Source: Arachnia propionica (lineage in GTDB: Bacteria; Actinomycetota; Actinomycetes; Propionibacteriales; Propionibacteriaceae). Taken from it: a stretch of 64,000 bases of DNA. The translations under genes were made by a program, and so were the position numbers. Numbering within the stretch: position 1 is the stretch's first letter; each line of letters opens with the position of its first letter. The stretch is from contig NZ_CP146373.1 of NCBI RefSeq assembly GCF_037055325.1, positions 2,480,001 to 2,544,000 on the forward strand, in the 5' to 3' direction. The notes below the pieces were generated by a model. It saw nothing but the letters and a program-made list of their open reading frames with translations, made no database searches and was not told where the DNA came from. Below are positions 32,928 to 41,176 of this stretch, piece after piece.

Positions 32928-33884
32928 ATGACTCAACCCAAGCCCGTCCTCTGCCTCGGCGAGGCGCTCATCGACGTCGTCATCCGCGACGACACCATGA
33001 GTGAGCACGTCGGCGGCAGCCCCCTCAATGTCGCCTGCGTCATCACCAGCCTTGGCCGGCCCGCCCTGATCGGGGCCTGGTGGGGGCGCGACGACCACGG
33101 CAAGCTGATCGAGGACTACGCCGCCGACCACGGCGTCGGGGTCGTGCCCGGCAGCGACGGAGCCGCCAAGACATCGCTCGCGTACGCCAGCCTCAACGAT
33201 GCCGGCAGCGCCGAGTACGAGTTCGACCTGTCGTGGGAGGTACCGCCGCTGCCCGCCCCGGAGGCGATCGCCCACCTCCACACCGGCAGCCTCGCCGCGA
33301 CCCTTGAGCCCGGCGGCACCCAGGTCCTGGAGGCGGCCCGCGCAATGTCTCAGGTCGGCACCGTCTCCTACGACCCCAACGCTCGTCCAGCGATCATGGA
33401 GTCCCCCGACAAGTCGCGCGGCCGCGTCGAGGAGCTCGTTGCGCTGGCCGATGTTGTCAAGGTCTCCGACGAGGACCTCGAGTGGCTCTACGGCAAAAGC
33501 ACCCCCGTCGAGGAGGTCATGCGGCAGTGGTTGAAGCTCGGTCCGAGCCTGGTCATCGTCACCCGCGGCCCGTGGGGCATCTACGTCAAGCTCGCCTCCG
33601 CGCGCGACATGCTGGTGATCGACCCTCTCACCACTGACGTCGTCGACACCGTCGGCGCCGGCGACTCGTTCATGGGGGGCCTCATCTCGGGCCTGCTCGA
33701 CGCCGACCTGCTCGGTAGCCGTGAGGCCAAGGTCCGGCTCCGGTCCGCAGGTTGGGACGACGTCATGCCGGCGCTGCACCGGGCGACGATCACGTCGGGC
33801 CTGACGGTCCAGCGCGCGGGTGCCTACGCACCGACCCATGAGGAGGTCGCTGCGGTCAAGGCCAAGGACCTGCGTCTGGCCTGA
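32928..33884 (+). CDS. PfkB-family carbohydrate kinase (fructokinase-like)
   Basis: A 318-residue ribokinase-fold enzyme with the substrate-binding start CLGEALIDVVIRDD, the GGSPLNVACVITSLGRPALIG Gly-rich N-terminal signature in pieces, LAYASLNDAGSAEYEF, VKVSDEDLEWLYG, and the catalytic anion hole DTVGAGDSFMGGL with the general-base Asp. The NVA..LGR and GDSF motifs fit fructokinases of the bacterial ScrK group. GGAGG precedes ATG 32928. It is in an operon with the sugar porter. Confidence 0.9.
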   Translation: MTQPKPVLCLGEALIDVVIRDDTMSEHVGGSPLNVACVITSLGRPALIGAWWGRDDHGKLIEDYAADHGVGVVPGSDGAAKTSLAYASLNDAGSAEYEFDLSWEVPPLPAPEAIAHLHTGSLAATLEPGGTQVLEAARAMSQVGTVSYDPNARPAIMESPDKSRGRVEELVALADVVKVSDEDLEWLYGKSTPVEEVMRQWLKLGPSLVIVTRGPWGIYVKLASARDMLVIDPLTTDVVDTVGAGDSFMGGLISGLLDADLLGSREAKVRLRSAGWDDVMPALHRATITSGLTVQRAGAYAPTHEEVAAVKAKDLRLA

Positions 33885-33903
33885 CCCAGCGTCGACGGCG
33901 GGA

Positions 33904-34170
33904 TCAGTCCTCGTCTTTCTCGGACTGGACGATCTCGCCGTCGGCGTTATTCTTTGCCCACTTCTTGCGGCCCCGCTGCACGATCAGCTGATCAGCGGGC
34001 TTGATCACCGACGGGGCCCTGCCGTCGTAGTCGTGGATGTCGAGGAACAGGCGCAGGGCGTGGAGGAACTCGTCGTGCAGCACCAGGTCGTCCAGCGACG
34101 CCCGGCTCGCCTCAAGACCGGTCCGGTGCCGAGCAGCGCCACGCTCGGAGCCCTCCACCACGACGTGCAT
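33904..34170 (-). CDS. Short ORF with DUF4276/TOPRIM-like start, probably truncated
   Basis: An 88-residue ORF that begins MHVVVEGSE two bases after the AAA ATPase stop. (I/V)xVVVEG(Q)T/E is how DUF4276/RloB-like TOPRIM proteins start, and such genes normally follow an OLD-like AAA ATPase of this kind. Intact members exceed 180 residues. Here the similarity ends after about 9 residues and the rest (LEASRASLDDLVLHDEFLHALRLFLD, acidic tail EKDED) is not recognised. It is likely a deletion product of the effector gene. Position and start motif are the only evidence. Confidence 0.45.
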   Translation of the reverse strand: MHVVVEGSERGAARHRTGLEASRASLDDLVLHDEFLHALRLFLDIHDYDGRAPSVIKPADQLIVQRGRKKWAKNNADGEIVQSEKDED

Positions 34171-34172
34171 GG

Positions 34173-35324
34173 CTACCGCCGCGCGGCCTTGATGAGGCCG
34201 GTCAGGTCGCCTGGGTTGATCAGCTCCGCCACCACTTCGGACAGGGGAAGGTCGGCGCTGATCTGAGCTTCTACCTCGGCGATCTCGGAGAGCTGGTTGG
34301 CGACCGTGGCGTCGCTGGTCACCTGCAGTACCAGAACTTCCCCTGGGCGAATGCCTTCGTCGTCGAGCAGCTCCGGGGAGTGGGTCGAGAGGATCACCTG
34401 CATGCTGGTCCCGCGCTGGGCCATCGCCAGCAGCGAGGCCAGCTTCTGCACGACAGCCGCGTTGAGCGAGAGTTCCGGCTCTTCCAGGAGCAGCACTCCG
34501 CCGTTGGCAGGAGAGCTGATGATGGTCCACAGGAGTCCGATCAGGCGCAAGGTACCGTCAGAGAAGTCGGTTTCGTTCTGCTCCGACGGATTCCTGCGCC
34601 AGTTACGGTATCCGGCAATCAGGTGTGGCTGTCCCGCCTTGTCCACCTCCAGCCGCAGCGTTTCGAATCCTGGAACCGCCGACTGCAGGGCACGCTCGAT
34701 GCGCCGGAACCACGCCTGTCTGGTGCGGACCGGCGTCGCGTTCATGTCCGCGATCATGGAACTGCCGAATGCTCGAGGGCTCGCCCCGCCCGTTTGGGGG
34801 TAACGGATCATCTGGGGCACCAAGTGGAAGTAATTGACCTTGGCGAAGTACTCGGCGATGGGCCGGAACTCCTGGTTGGCGGAGATCTGTTCCAGATGCG
34901 TCTGGGTGAGCTGATCTGGGTCCCGGTCATCGTTGGCGTCCGGGCGGGACAGCAACTCCCTGCCGTTGCGGGTGACGATCTCGCGAACGACGATGGGGTG
35001 GTTGTGGCCGCCCTTCTTCCCCTTGATCGCCAACTCGTAGCGCCATTCATCTTCCCCGTCGCGCAGATCAACCATGATGGCGAGTTCGCCCTTGTGGTTG
35101 TTTCGGGCGAACAGGCAACGTGCCCTTGACAAGCCACCGCGCGATTCAAGGGCCGCCGCCAAACCACCGCCTTTCCGGGATATATCACCCAGGAAGCGGA
35201 AGAGATCAAGCAGATTCGACTTACCCGCTGCATTTGGTCCGACAATCAGCAGGCGATCCGCCACTGCGACGTCGAGGTTCTTGAAATTGCGCCAGTTGTG
35301 GGCAGTGACATGGGTGATCTGCAT
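34173..35324 (-). CDS. OLD/RecF-like AAA family ATPase
   Basis: A 383-residue ABC-type ATPase of the AAA_21 group. It opens MQITHVTAHNWRNFKNLDVAV, with Walker A IVGPNAAGKSN (about 28-38), then a central helical insert, an FSDGTLRLIGLLW signature-like segment, Walker B GVLLLEEPELSLN and the switch histidine in ILSTHSPELLDDE. No DNA-binding or TM domain is visible. Such ATPases pair with a TOPRIM/DUF4276 partner in putative phage-defence operons (OLD, AbiL and related). The partner gene here is only an 88-codon ORF. GGAAGGA precedes ATG 35324. Confidence 0.85.
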   Translation of the reverse strand: MQITHVTAHNWRNFKNLDVAVADRLLIVGPNAAGKSNLLDLFRFLGDISRKGGGLAAALESRGGLSRARCLFARNNHKGELAIMVDLRDGEDEWRYELAIKGKKGGHNHPIVVREIVTRNGRELLSRPDANDDRDPDQLTQTHLEQISANQEFRPIAEYFAKVNYFHLVPQMIRYPQTGGASPRAFGSSMIADMNATPVRTRQAWFRRIERALQSAVPGFETLRLEVDKAGQPHLIAGYRNWRRNPSEQNETDFSDGTLRLIGLLWTIISSPANGGVLLLEEPELSLNAAVVQKLASLLAMAQRGTSMQVILSTHSPELLDDEGIRPGEVLVLQVTSDATVANQLSEIAEVEAQISADLPLSEVVAELINPGDLTGLIKAARR

Positions 35325-35658
35325 GGTTCAGTCCTTCCAGTGCACGTATCGTCTCATTGACTGCTCCCGACTCCTCACGGAACCTTTGCCTGGGAAGTAG
35401 TGACTGTGACACGCTATCTGAAGGGATGTGCTGTGCCACAGCAGCTCGATGACCTCTGCTGCTGGAGCATCATGTGGTTCAGGGTCGAGCTACATCCAGT
35501 AGCGCACCAGGTGGGGGCACCAGGTCCCGTTGAAGAAGGATCCGCGAGCGAGGGCCCTCCGCCGCGGCCATCCGGTGGCAGCCCGGGACGCGCACAACCA
35601 CCCTGCACAGTGGCGCCGAATCCACATCGCTTTCTCTTCGCCGTGGGAGGATTTCCTC
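35325..35658. other. Intergenic region, nothing identified
   Basis: 334 bp between the divergent AAA ATPase and methyltransferase genes. Reading frames are open through part of it from 35530, but without recognisable protein. No tRNA, terminator or clear operator seen. Confidence 0.4.
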
Positions 35659-36633
35659 ATGCATCCCGTCGACCCATTGATCCTGGACGAATCACCCGAG
35701 CGGGCCGGGGCCATCGCCGTCATCGACGCCCCGGGGCTCGTCACGACCGCCCTGGAACGCAGCAGCGACGTGCGGGTGTGGTGCGACGACCTGCGTGACG
35801 CGCAGGTCGTGTCCGAGATCAATCCCGGCCTGCTCGTCTCCCATCCGGGTGAGCTGCGCGGAGTGGATCTGGTGTGGGGGCATCTGCCGAAGTCCCTGGC
35901 CGCCCTGGACGAGCACTGCGCCAGCGTCCAGGGAGCCCCAGACGTGATGTTCCTCAGCGGGGCAAGGGTCAAGCACATGAACCGCTCCATGAACCAGGTG
36001 CTGGCCCGCCACTTCACAGCCGTCAACGCCAGCCTCGGACGTTGCAAGTGCCGCGTGCTGCGGGCCTGGGGACCGAACCAGCTCGAAACCGAATGGCCCA
36101 AGACCCGCAACCACCCCGATCTCGACCTGGCCCTCGTCGCCCACGGCGCCACCTTCAACGGCAACCGGATCGACGACGGCACCCGGCTCCTTCTGGAGCA
36201 CCTGGATCCTAAGGAGGGGACCGCGCTGGATCTGGGGTGCGGCAACGGGGTGATCGCCGCTGTCCTGGCCCGCCGGGGACTCGAGACGACCGCGATCGAC
36301 GTCTCCTGGTCGGCGGTGGCCTCCACCCGCGCCACCGCTCAGGCCAATGGTCTCGACATCGACGTCCGCTGGGCCGATGGCCTATCCGGTTTCCCCGACC
36401 ACAGCTTTGACGTGATCGCCACCAATCCCCCGTTCCACCAAGGGCACGCGAAGGAGTCGGAACCCACCCTGCGGATGTTCGACGAGGCCGCCCGGGTGCT
36501 GCGTCCCGGAGGGCAGCTGTGGTGCGTGTTTAACTCCCATCTGCCGTGGCGCAGGGAGCTCACCGTCCGGGTGGGTCGGACCAGGGTCGTAGCCCAAGAC
36601 CGGAACTATCAACTGACGTTTACACACCTGTGA
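35659..36633 (+). CDS. Class I SAM methyltransferase, RsmC/RlmG (rRNA guanine-N2) type
   Basis: A 324-residue enzyme with the two-domain layout of RsmC/RlmG. The N-terminal methyltransferase-like domain (1-150) lacks SAM motifs. The C-terminal MTS domain has motif I ALDLGCGNGVIAAVLARRG, an AIDVSW acidic loop, and the catalytic NPPFHQG (motif IV N-P-P-F), which is diagnostic of N2-guanine methylation of RNA. It probably modifies 16S or 23S rRNA. GGGAGG 7 nt upstream sets the start at ATG 35659, although the frame is open to 35530. Confidence 0.88.
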   Translation: MHPVDPLILDESPERAGAIAVIDAPGLVTTALERSSDVRVWCDDLRDAQVVSEINPGLLVSHPGELRGVDLVWGHLPKSLAALDEHCASVQGAPDVMFLSGARVKHMNRSMNQVLARHFTAVNASLGRCKCRVLRAWGPNQLETEWPKTRNHPDLDLALVAHGATFNGNRIDDGTRLLLEHLDPKEGTALDLGCGNGVIAAVLARRGLETTAIDVSWSAVASTRATAQANGLDIDVRWADGLSGFPDHSFDVIATNPPFHQGHAKESEPTLRMFDEAARVLRPGGQLWCVFNSHLPWRRELTVRVGRTRVVAQDRNYQLTFTHL

Positions 36634-36729
36634 CCTGCCCACAGGAAGCACGCACGCACCACACAGGTAACACACAGATTCCCGGAGTTTTCTATCTCCT
36701 GTAGCCAACGAAGCGAACAGGAGAGCCTC

Positions 36730-38247
36730 ATGACGAACCAGGAGAACAACCACCCGGCCCACAACACCCAGGAGGGTCTGCCCGGGAATCCCTTCCGGAA
36801 CGCAGCCGGCTCCCACCAGTCCGTTTCGCGGCCCGGCCAGGCCAATTCTCAAGCCGACCAGACCAGCCCCCCGTCCGGTCAGGCGGCCTCCGGGTCCGAG
36901 CAGCCCGGCCAAGGCACCCCCACCTTCCAGCCCGCGACCACCCCCATGTCCCAAGGTCCTCACGCTCCCCAGCCCATTCAAGGCCCCCACATGGCCCACA
37001 CCCCCCAGGCGACCCACGGACCTGCCCCCACCACACCCCCACTCCCCTCCGGCGTGAGCCACACGGCAGGCCCCTACTCCGCCTCGGCTCCGGTGGAGGC
37101 GCAGACCGCGACGAAGAAACCCCGGAAGGCCCGGAAAACCTTGGCGGCCTTCGTGGCCGTCGCCCTGCTGTCGGCCGGGGTGGGTGGGGGCAGCGCGATC
37201 GTCGCGAACCACTACCTGGGGGGCAACCAACCCAGCGCCATCTCGACGGCCACCACCACCCAGGTGGCACAACCCTCCGAGAACAGCCCCGACTGGACCG
37301 CGACGGCGGCCGCCATCAAGAACGCCGTGGTGGCGATCAAGGTGGAGGGCAGCAACAAGCAAGGGCAGGGTTCCGGTGTGATCATCGACGCCCAGGGCCA
37401 CATCGTGACCAACAATCACGTGGTCTCCGGCGCGGGACAGGGAGCCAAACTCAGCGTCACGATCGGCGACAAGACCTACTCGGCCAAGGTCGTCGGTACC
37501 GATCCCTCCACCGACCTGGCGGTGCTGAAACTCGAGAACCCGCCGTCGAACCTGACGGTCGCGTCTTGGGGGGATTCCTCCAAGCTCAAAGTGGGGCAAC
37601 CGGTGATGGCGGTCGGCAACCCGCTGGGGTTGTCCGACACGGTGACCACCGGCATCGTCTCCGCCCTGAACCGGCCCGTCACGACCCAGGCCGTCACCGA
37701 CAACAACGATCTCGACAACAACATCAACAGCCAACAGGACAGCGACGTGGTGGTCACCTCCGCCATCCAGACCAACGCCGCCATCAACCCCGGCAACTCC
37801 GGTGGCGCGCTGGTGGATTCGTCCGGTGCACTGGTGGGCATCACGTCCTCCATCGCATCACTGACCTCCAACGGCTCGTCCTCCGGCCAGTCCGGCAACA
37901 TCGGGATCGGTTTCGCGATCCCGTCTGCCCAGGTCAAATCCGTGGTGGAGCAGCTCATCGCCAACGGCACCGTCAAGCACCCGCAGCTGGGCATCCGGGC
38001 CAGCAACGGCACCTCCGGCACCCAACTCGGCGCCCAGGTGGAGGACATCACCCAGGGTTCGGCAGCCGCACAGGCGGGGCTGCAGAAGGGTGATCTCATC
38101 ACAGCGATCGACGGCACCCCCGTGGTCGGCTCCGAATCCCTCGTGGCGCAGGTGCGCAGCCACGAGGTGGGGAAGGAGGTGACCCTGAGTGTGCTTCGAG
38201 GCAGCGAAACCCTTGAACTGAAAGTGACTCTTGGAGCTGCAAACTGA
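36730..38247 (+). CDS. Membrane-anchored HtrA-like serine protease with PDZ domain
   Basis: A 505-residue protease. A long Pro/Gln/Thr-rich cytoplasmic N-terminus (1-125) is followed by a basic stop KKPRKARK, one TM helix (137-158), a trypsin-like domain and a C-terminal PDZ (about 400-500, GSAAAQAGLQKGDLITAIDG). The triad is intact: H230 in VTNNHVV, D262 in STDLAVL, S357 in NPGNSGGAL. The architecture is that of actinobacterial HtrA/PepD, which handles misfolded envelope proteins. AGGAG precedes ATG 36730. It is monocistronic and followed by a strong terminator. Confidence 0.93.
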   Translation: MTNQENNHPAHNTQEGLPGNPFRNAAGSHQSVSRPGQANSQADQTSPPSGQAASGSEQPGQGTPTFQPATTPMSQGPHAPQPIQGPHMAHTPQATHGPAPTTPPLPSGVSHTAGPYSASAPVEAQTATKKPRKARKTLAAFVAVALLSAGVGGGSAIVANHYLGGNQPSAISTATTTQVAQPSENSPDWTATAAAIKNAVVAIKVEGSNKQGQGSGVIIDAQGHIVTNNHVVSGAGQGAKLSVTIGDKTYSAKVVGTDPSTDLAVLKLENPPSNLTVASWGDSSKLKVGQPVMAVGNPLGLSDTVTTGIVSALNRPVTTQAVTDNNDLDNNINSQQDSDVVVTSAIQTNAAINPGNSGGALVDSSGALVGITSSIASLTSNGSSSGQSGNIGIGFAIPSAQVKSVVEQLIANGTVKHPQLGIRASNGTSGTQLGAQVEDITQGSAAAQAGLQKGDLITAIDGTPVVGSESLVAQVRSHEVGKEVTLSVLRGSETLELKVTLGAAN

Positions 38248-38273
38248 GAGGTCTTCCGACAATCGCTGCCGAT

Positions 38274-38325
38274 CCGGCGCCGTGGTCTCCCGTCCCACTC
38301 GGGAAGGCCGCGGCGCCGGCCAGCT
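38274..38325 (+). terminator. Rho-independent terminator after the HtrA-like gene
   Basis: CCGGCGCCG (38274-38282) pairs with CGGCGCCGG (38311-38319), with CCCG/CGGG pairing in the loop, and is followed by CCAGCTTTTCC. Confidence 0.7.
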
Positions 38326-38375
38326 TTTCCCGGTGACGTGACCGACGCATCCGCAACATGGCCTAGGCTCGTCGC

Positions 38376-39518
38376 ATGACTACCGCGCTGGGGCACCTTG
38401 TCGTGGAGGGGCTGGGATCGATTCGACGCGTCGAATTGGACCTGAGCACCGACGTCACGGTGTTCATCGGGGCCAACGGATCGGGCAAGTCGAATCTCGT
38501 CAGTGCCCTGGAGTTGGTGTCGCGCATCTGGGATGACTCCTTCCAGGAGTACCTGCGCCGCCGCGGGGGCGTGGACAATCTCCTCTTCGAGGATGAGCAG
38601 ACCCGGACGGATCGCATCCTCATCACCCTCATGTCCGGGTTCGATGAGCGGGACACTCGGAATGGTTACCGGGTGGAGCTCAGCCCCGACGAGGTGACCG
38701 GTTCGGGTCTGGCAGAGCTGCACGAATGGTTGCTCTTCCAGGCGGGACACGAGCGGCACCGCCCTTACGAGGAGAACCTGGGTTTCGGTTCCCGGAGCCG
38801 GGTTCGTGACATCACCGAGTCGGCGGGCTCCGGGAAGTTGCAGAAGTTCGCCAGGTATGTGCGTCCCATCCTGGAGGGTTGTCGCGTTTTTCACTTCGAC
38901 GACGTCTCTGGTAACGCACCCGTGAAAGGATGGTCGACGGTCGGTGACGACCTGACCCTGCGTTCCGATGCAGAGAACATCGCCGCCTATCTCCACAGGG
39001 TCAGCCGGGAACACCCCGGGCACTACAGACGGATCGTGGCGGCCATCCGGCGCGTCACTCCTTTCTTCGACGACTTCGTTCTCCAACCCGATCCCTCGGA
39101 ACGAATCCGGCTGCGTTGGAAGCAGCGGGGTCTGGACCGCACCTTCCTGGCACGTGAAGCCAGCGGTGGCACGCTGCGTTTCATCTGCCTGGCCACCCTG
39201 CTGCTAGGACCGGATCTTCCCGCGACGGTGGTCCTGGACGAGCCCGAGCTCGGGCTTCACCCGGCAGCGATCGACCTGCTCGCAGAGATGGCCCGTGTCG
39301 CGGGACGCAACGGCCACAGGGTCCTCCTGGCCACCCAGTCGGTGCCACTGGTGTCACACTTCGACCTGGGCGAGATCGTCGTCCTCGACAGAGTCGACGG
39401 CGCCACGGAGGCCTCACGCCCCGATGAGGCGTTCCTCACGGCTTTCCTGGAGAACTACTCCACGGGCAACCTGTGGGAGATGAATCTCCTCGGGGGACGC
39501 CCCACGAAAGAGGGGTGA
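38376..39518 (+). CDS. AAA family ATPase (second OLD/RecF-like copy)
   Basis: A 380-residue ATPase unlike the one at 34173 in detail but of the same AAA_21/SMC-like group: LVVEGLGSIRRVELDL at the start, Walker A FIGANGSGKSNL, a central region with RDITESAGSGKLQKFARY, signature-like FLAREASGGTLRFICL, Walker B PATVVLDEPELGLHP and the switch region LLATQSVPLVSHF (Gln in place of the more usual Thr-His). It ends GGRPTKEG, with the stop overlapping the start of a DUF4276 gene (GTGA). This ATPase-DUF4276 order is known from predicted anti-phage modules. Confidence 0.87.
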   Translation: MTTALGHLVVEGLGSIRRVELDLSTDVTVFIGANGSGKSNLVSALELVSRIWDDSFQEYLRRRGGVDNLLFEDEQTRTDRILITLMSGFDERDTRNGYRVELSPDEVTGSGLAELHEWLLFQAGHERHRPYEENLGFGSRSRVRDITESAGSGKLQKFARYVRPILEGCRVFHFDDVSGNAPVKGWSTVGDDLTLRSDAENIAAYLHRVSREHPGHYRRIVAAIRRVTPFFDDFVLQPDPSERIRLRWKQRGLDRTFLAREASGGTLRFICLATLLLGPDLPATVVLDEPELGLHPAAIDLLAEMARVAGRNGHRVLLATQSVPLVSHFDLGEIVVLDRVDGATEASRPDEAFLTAFLENYSTGNLWEMNLLGGRPTKEG

Positions 39519-40168
39519 ATCCCGTGTAACAGGTCTTCATCCTCGTCGAGGGCCAGACGGAGGAGGTCATCGTCAATGACGTACTCGCCCCGTCTGCCCG
39601 GGCCCGTGGTTTCGCGCTCACGCCTACCGTGGTCATCACCTCGGCCACTCCCACCGGCGTTCATCGCGGAGGCGGGGGGTGGAGGCAGTACGACATCAGG
39701 CTCCGCAGCCTGCTCGGGGCGAGCCACGCCCACCGGGTCGGCCTCCTCATTGACTACTACCAGTATCCTCAGGGAGCTCCGGGATACGGAACCGAGGGAA
39801 GCGACACCCAGCGTCAACGGGATCTCATGCACGCCCTGCGCACCCACTACCCTGATTCCCGGTTCCGTCCTCTCGTCGTGCTGCACGAGATCGAGGCACT
39901 CGTTCTGGCGGCCATCGACGCTGGGAAGGGCGACGATCTGCTTCCCGCCAAGGGGCTCGCAGGTCTTCGGCGCGACATCACCCGGGCCGGCGGGCCCGAG
40001 CAGGTCGACCACGGCCCTGCCACCTCGCCATCGAAGCGGCTCAGGAAGGCGGACCCGAACTACATCAAGACCGTCACCGGCCCTCTGCTGATCGCCGAAG
40101 CGGGGCTCGGCCCGGTCCTGAACCGCTGCCCCACGTTCGCGGACTGGTGGCAGGATCTGCTGTCCTGA
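39515..40168 (+). pseudogene. DUF4276 family protein with in-frame stop at codon 5
   Basis: From GTG 39515 (overlapping the ATPase stop by 4 nt) the frame reads V-N-P-V-stop (TAA 39527), then continues QVFILVEGQTEEVIVNDVLA, an intact DUF4276 start with the TOPRIM-like VEGQTE motif. It then runs for about 213 further codons: GLLIDYYQYP, RFRPLVVLHEIEALVLAA, PSKRLRKADPNYIKTV. Everything after the stop looks complete. A single change (CAA to TAA) explains the block. Alternatively, translation may restart at GTG 39629, losing the TOPRIM motif. The normal role is the effector nuclease partner of the ATPase. Confidence 0.75.
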
Positions 40169-40177
40169 CCCTGAAAA

Positions 40178-40213
40178 CCGGTTGAGCCGGGTCGTGGGGC
40201 TCGGTTCAACCGG
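40178..40213. repeat. GGTTGAGCC-type inverted repeat (terminator-like)
   Basis: CCGGTTGAGCCG near 40178-40189 and its partner ending TCAACCGG at 40206-40213 form a hairpin with one mismatch, just after the DUF4276 frame. Same family as the repeats at 6149 and 45489. Confidence 0.6.
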
Positions 40214-40263
40214 CTTTGGGTTGAAACGACCCGTCGCGCTGTGATTCGGATACCCTCGACGCC

Positions 40264-41079
40264 ATGCGCGCCCGTTTGATCGCCCTGAACCCGGAGCCCG
40301 TCGACCTGCCCTTCGACGCTGCCTGGCAGCCGCGGCCCTTCGGTCACGTCGCCCACACCGTCGTCGAAACCGACGATCCGGAGCAGCTGCGTCTGCGACT
40401 CCTGGAGGTCGCTTCGGGCGGGGTGGTCACGGGTCCCCTCGCCGAGGAGCCGGCGCGTCTGGTGATGATGGATGTGGATTCCACCTTGACCACGACGGAG
40501 GCCATCGACCTGCTGGCGGAGCACACCGGCACCGGGGAGCTCGTCGCCTCGATCACGGAACGGGCGATGCGCGGTGAGTTGGATTTCGCGGAGTCGCTGC
40601 GGGAGAGGGTCGCGACGTTGCGGGGACTGCCGGTGCGGGTTTTCGACGAGGTCCTGCCCCGCATCACCTTGTCACCGGGCGCGCGGGAGCTCGTCGCCGC
40701 TCTGCACGGGGCCGGGGTGAGGGTGGGGGTCACCTCGGGCGGGTTCACTGCGCTCGTGGCTCCCCTGGCCGAGGAGTTGGGCCTTGATTTCTTCAACGCC
40801 AACGAGTTGGAGATCCGCGACAAGACGCTCACGGGCCGGGTGATTGGAACGGTGGTGGATCGCGACCAGAAGGCCCGCGATCTCACCCGGTTCGCCGCGA
40901 CGGCGCAGGTGCCGTTGGAGCATGCGGTGGCGGTGGGTGACGGCGCCAACGATCTGGGGATGCTCGCCGCGGCTGGGCTCGGTGTGGCTTACCGGGCGAA
41001 GCCGGTGGCTGCTGCCCGGGCCGATGCGGTGATCGCCTTTCCCCGGCTCGACGCGGTGACGGCCTTGGCCCTGCCGTGA
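40264..41079 (+). CDS. serB: Phosphoserine phosphatase
   Basis: A 271-residue HAD-family phosphatase, the last step of serine synthesis (O-phosphoserine to serine). Motif I is MMDVDSTLT (nucleophile D70, acid D72), the cap region is GELVASITERAMRGELDF with ESLRERVATLRGL, motif II is VGVTSGGF, and motifs III/IV are DRDQKARDL and AVGDGANDLGML. These are all the SerB signatures. The N-terminal 60 residues are shorter than the two ACT domains of mycobacterial SerB2. The start ATG 40264 has no clear ribosome-binding site, so the mRNA may be leaderless. Confidence 0.93.
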   Translation: MRARLIALNPEPVDLPFDAAWQPRPFGHVAHTVVETDDPEQLRLRLLEVASGGVVTGPLAEEPARLVMMDVDSTLTTTEAIDLLAEHTGTGELVASITERAMRGELDFAESLRERVATLRGLPVRVFDEVLPRITLSPGARELVAALHGAGVRVGVTSGGFTALVAPLAEELGLDFFNANELEIRDKTLTGRVIGTVVDRDQKARDLTRFAATAQVPLEHAVAVGDGANDLGMLAAAGLGVAYRAKPVAAARADAVIAFPRLDAVTALALP

Positions 41080-41176
41080 AGAGCACTGCGGGCAAGGTGG
41101 CACCTGGCTGGGCTGCCCTCTGGCAAAGCCGATACGCTTGCTGTGCATCCAAGTGCAGGTTTTCCAAGGAGGGAAT

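Noticed and set aside
31884-33839. 651-codon minus-strand ORF
   Set aside because: Lies opposite the sugar porter and PfkB kinase genes, both of which have full family motifs.
35530-35658. Longer N-terminus for the methyltransferase
   Set aside because: The open frame has no family similarity and the good ribosome-binding site lies just before ATG 35659.
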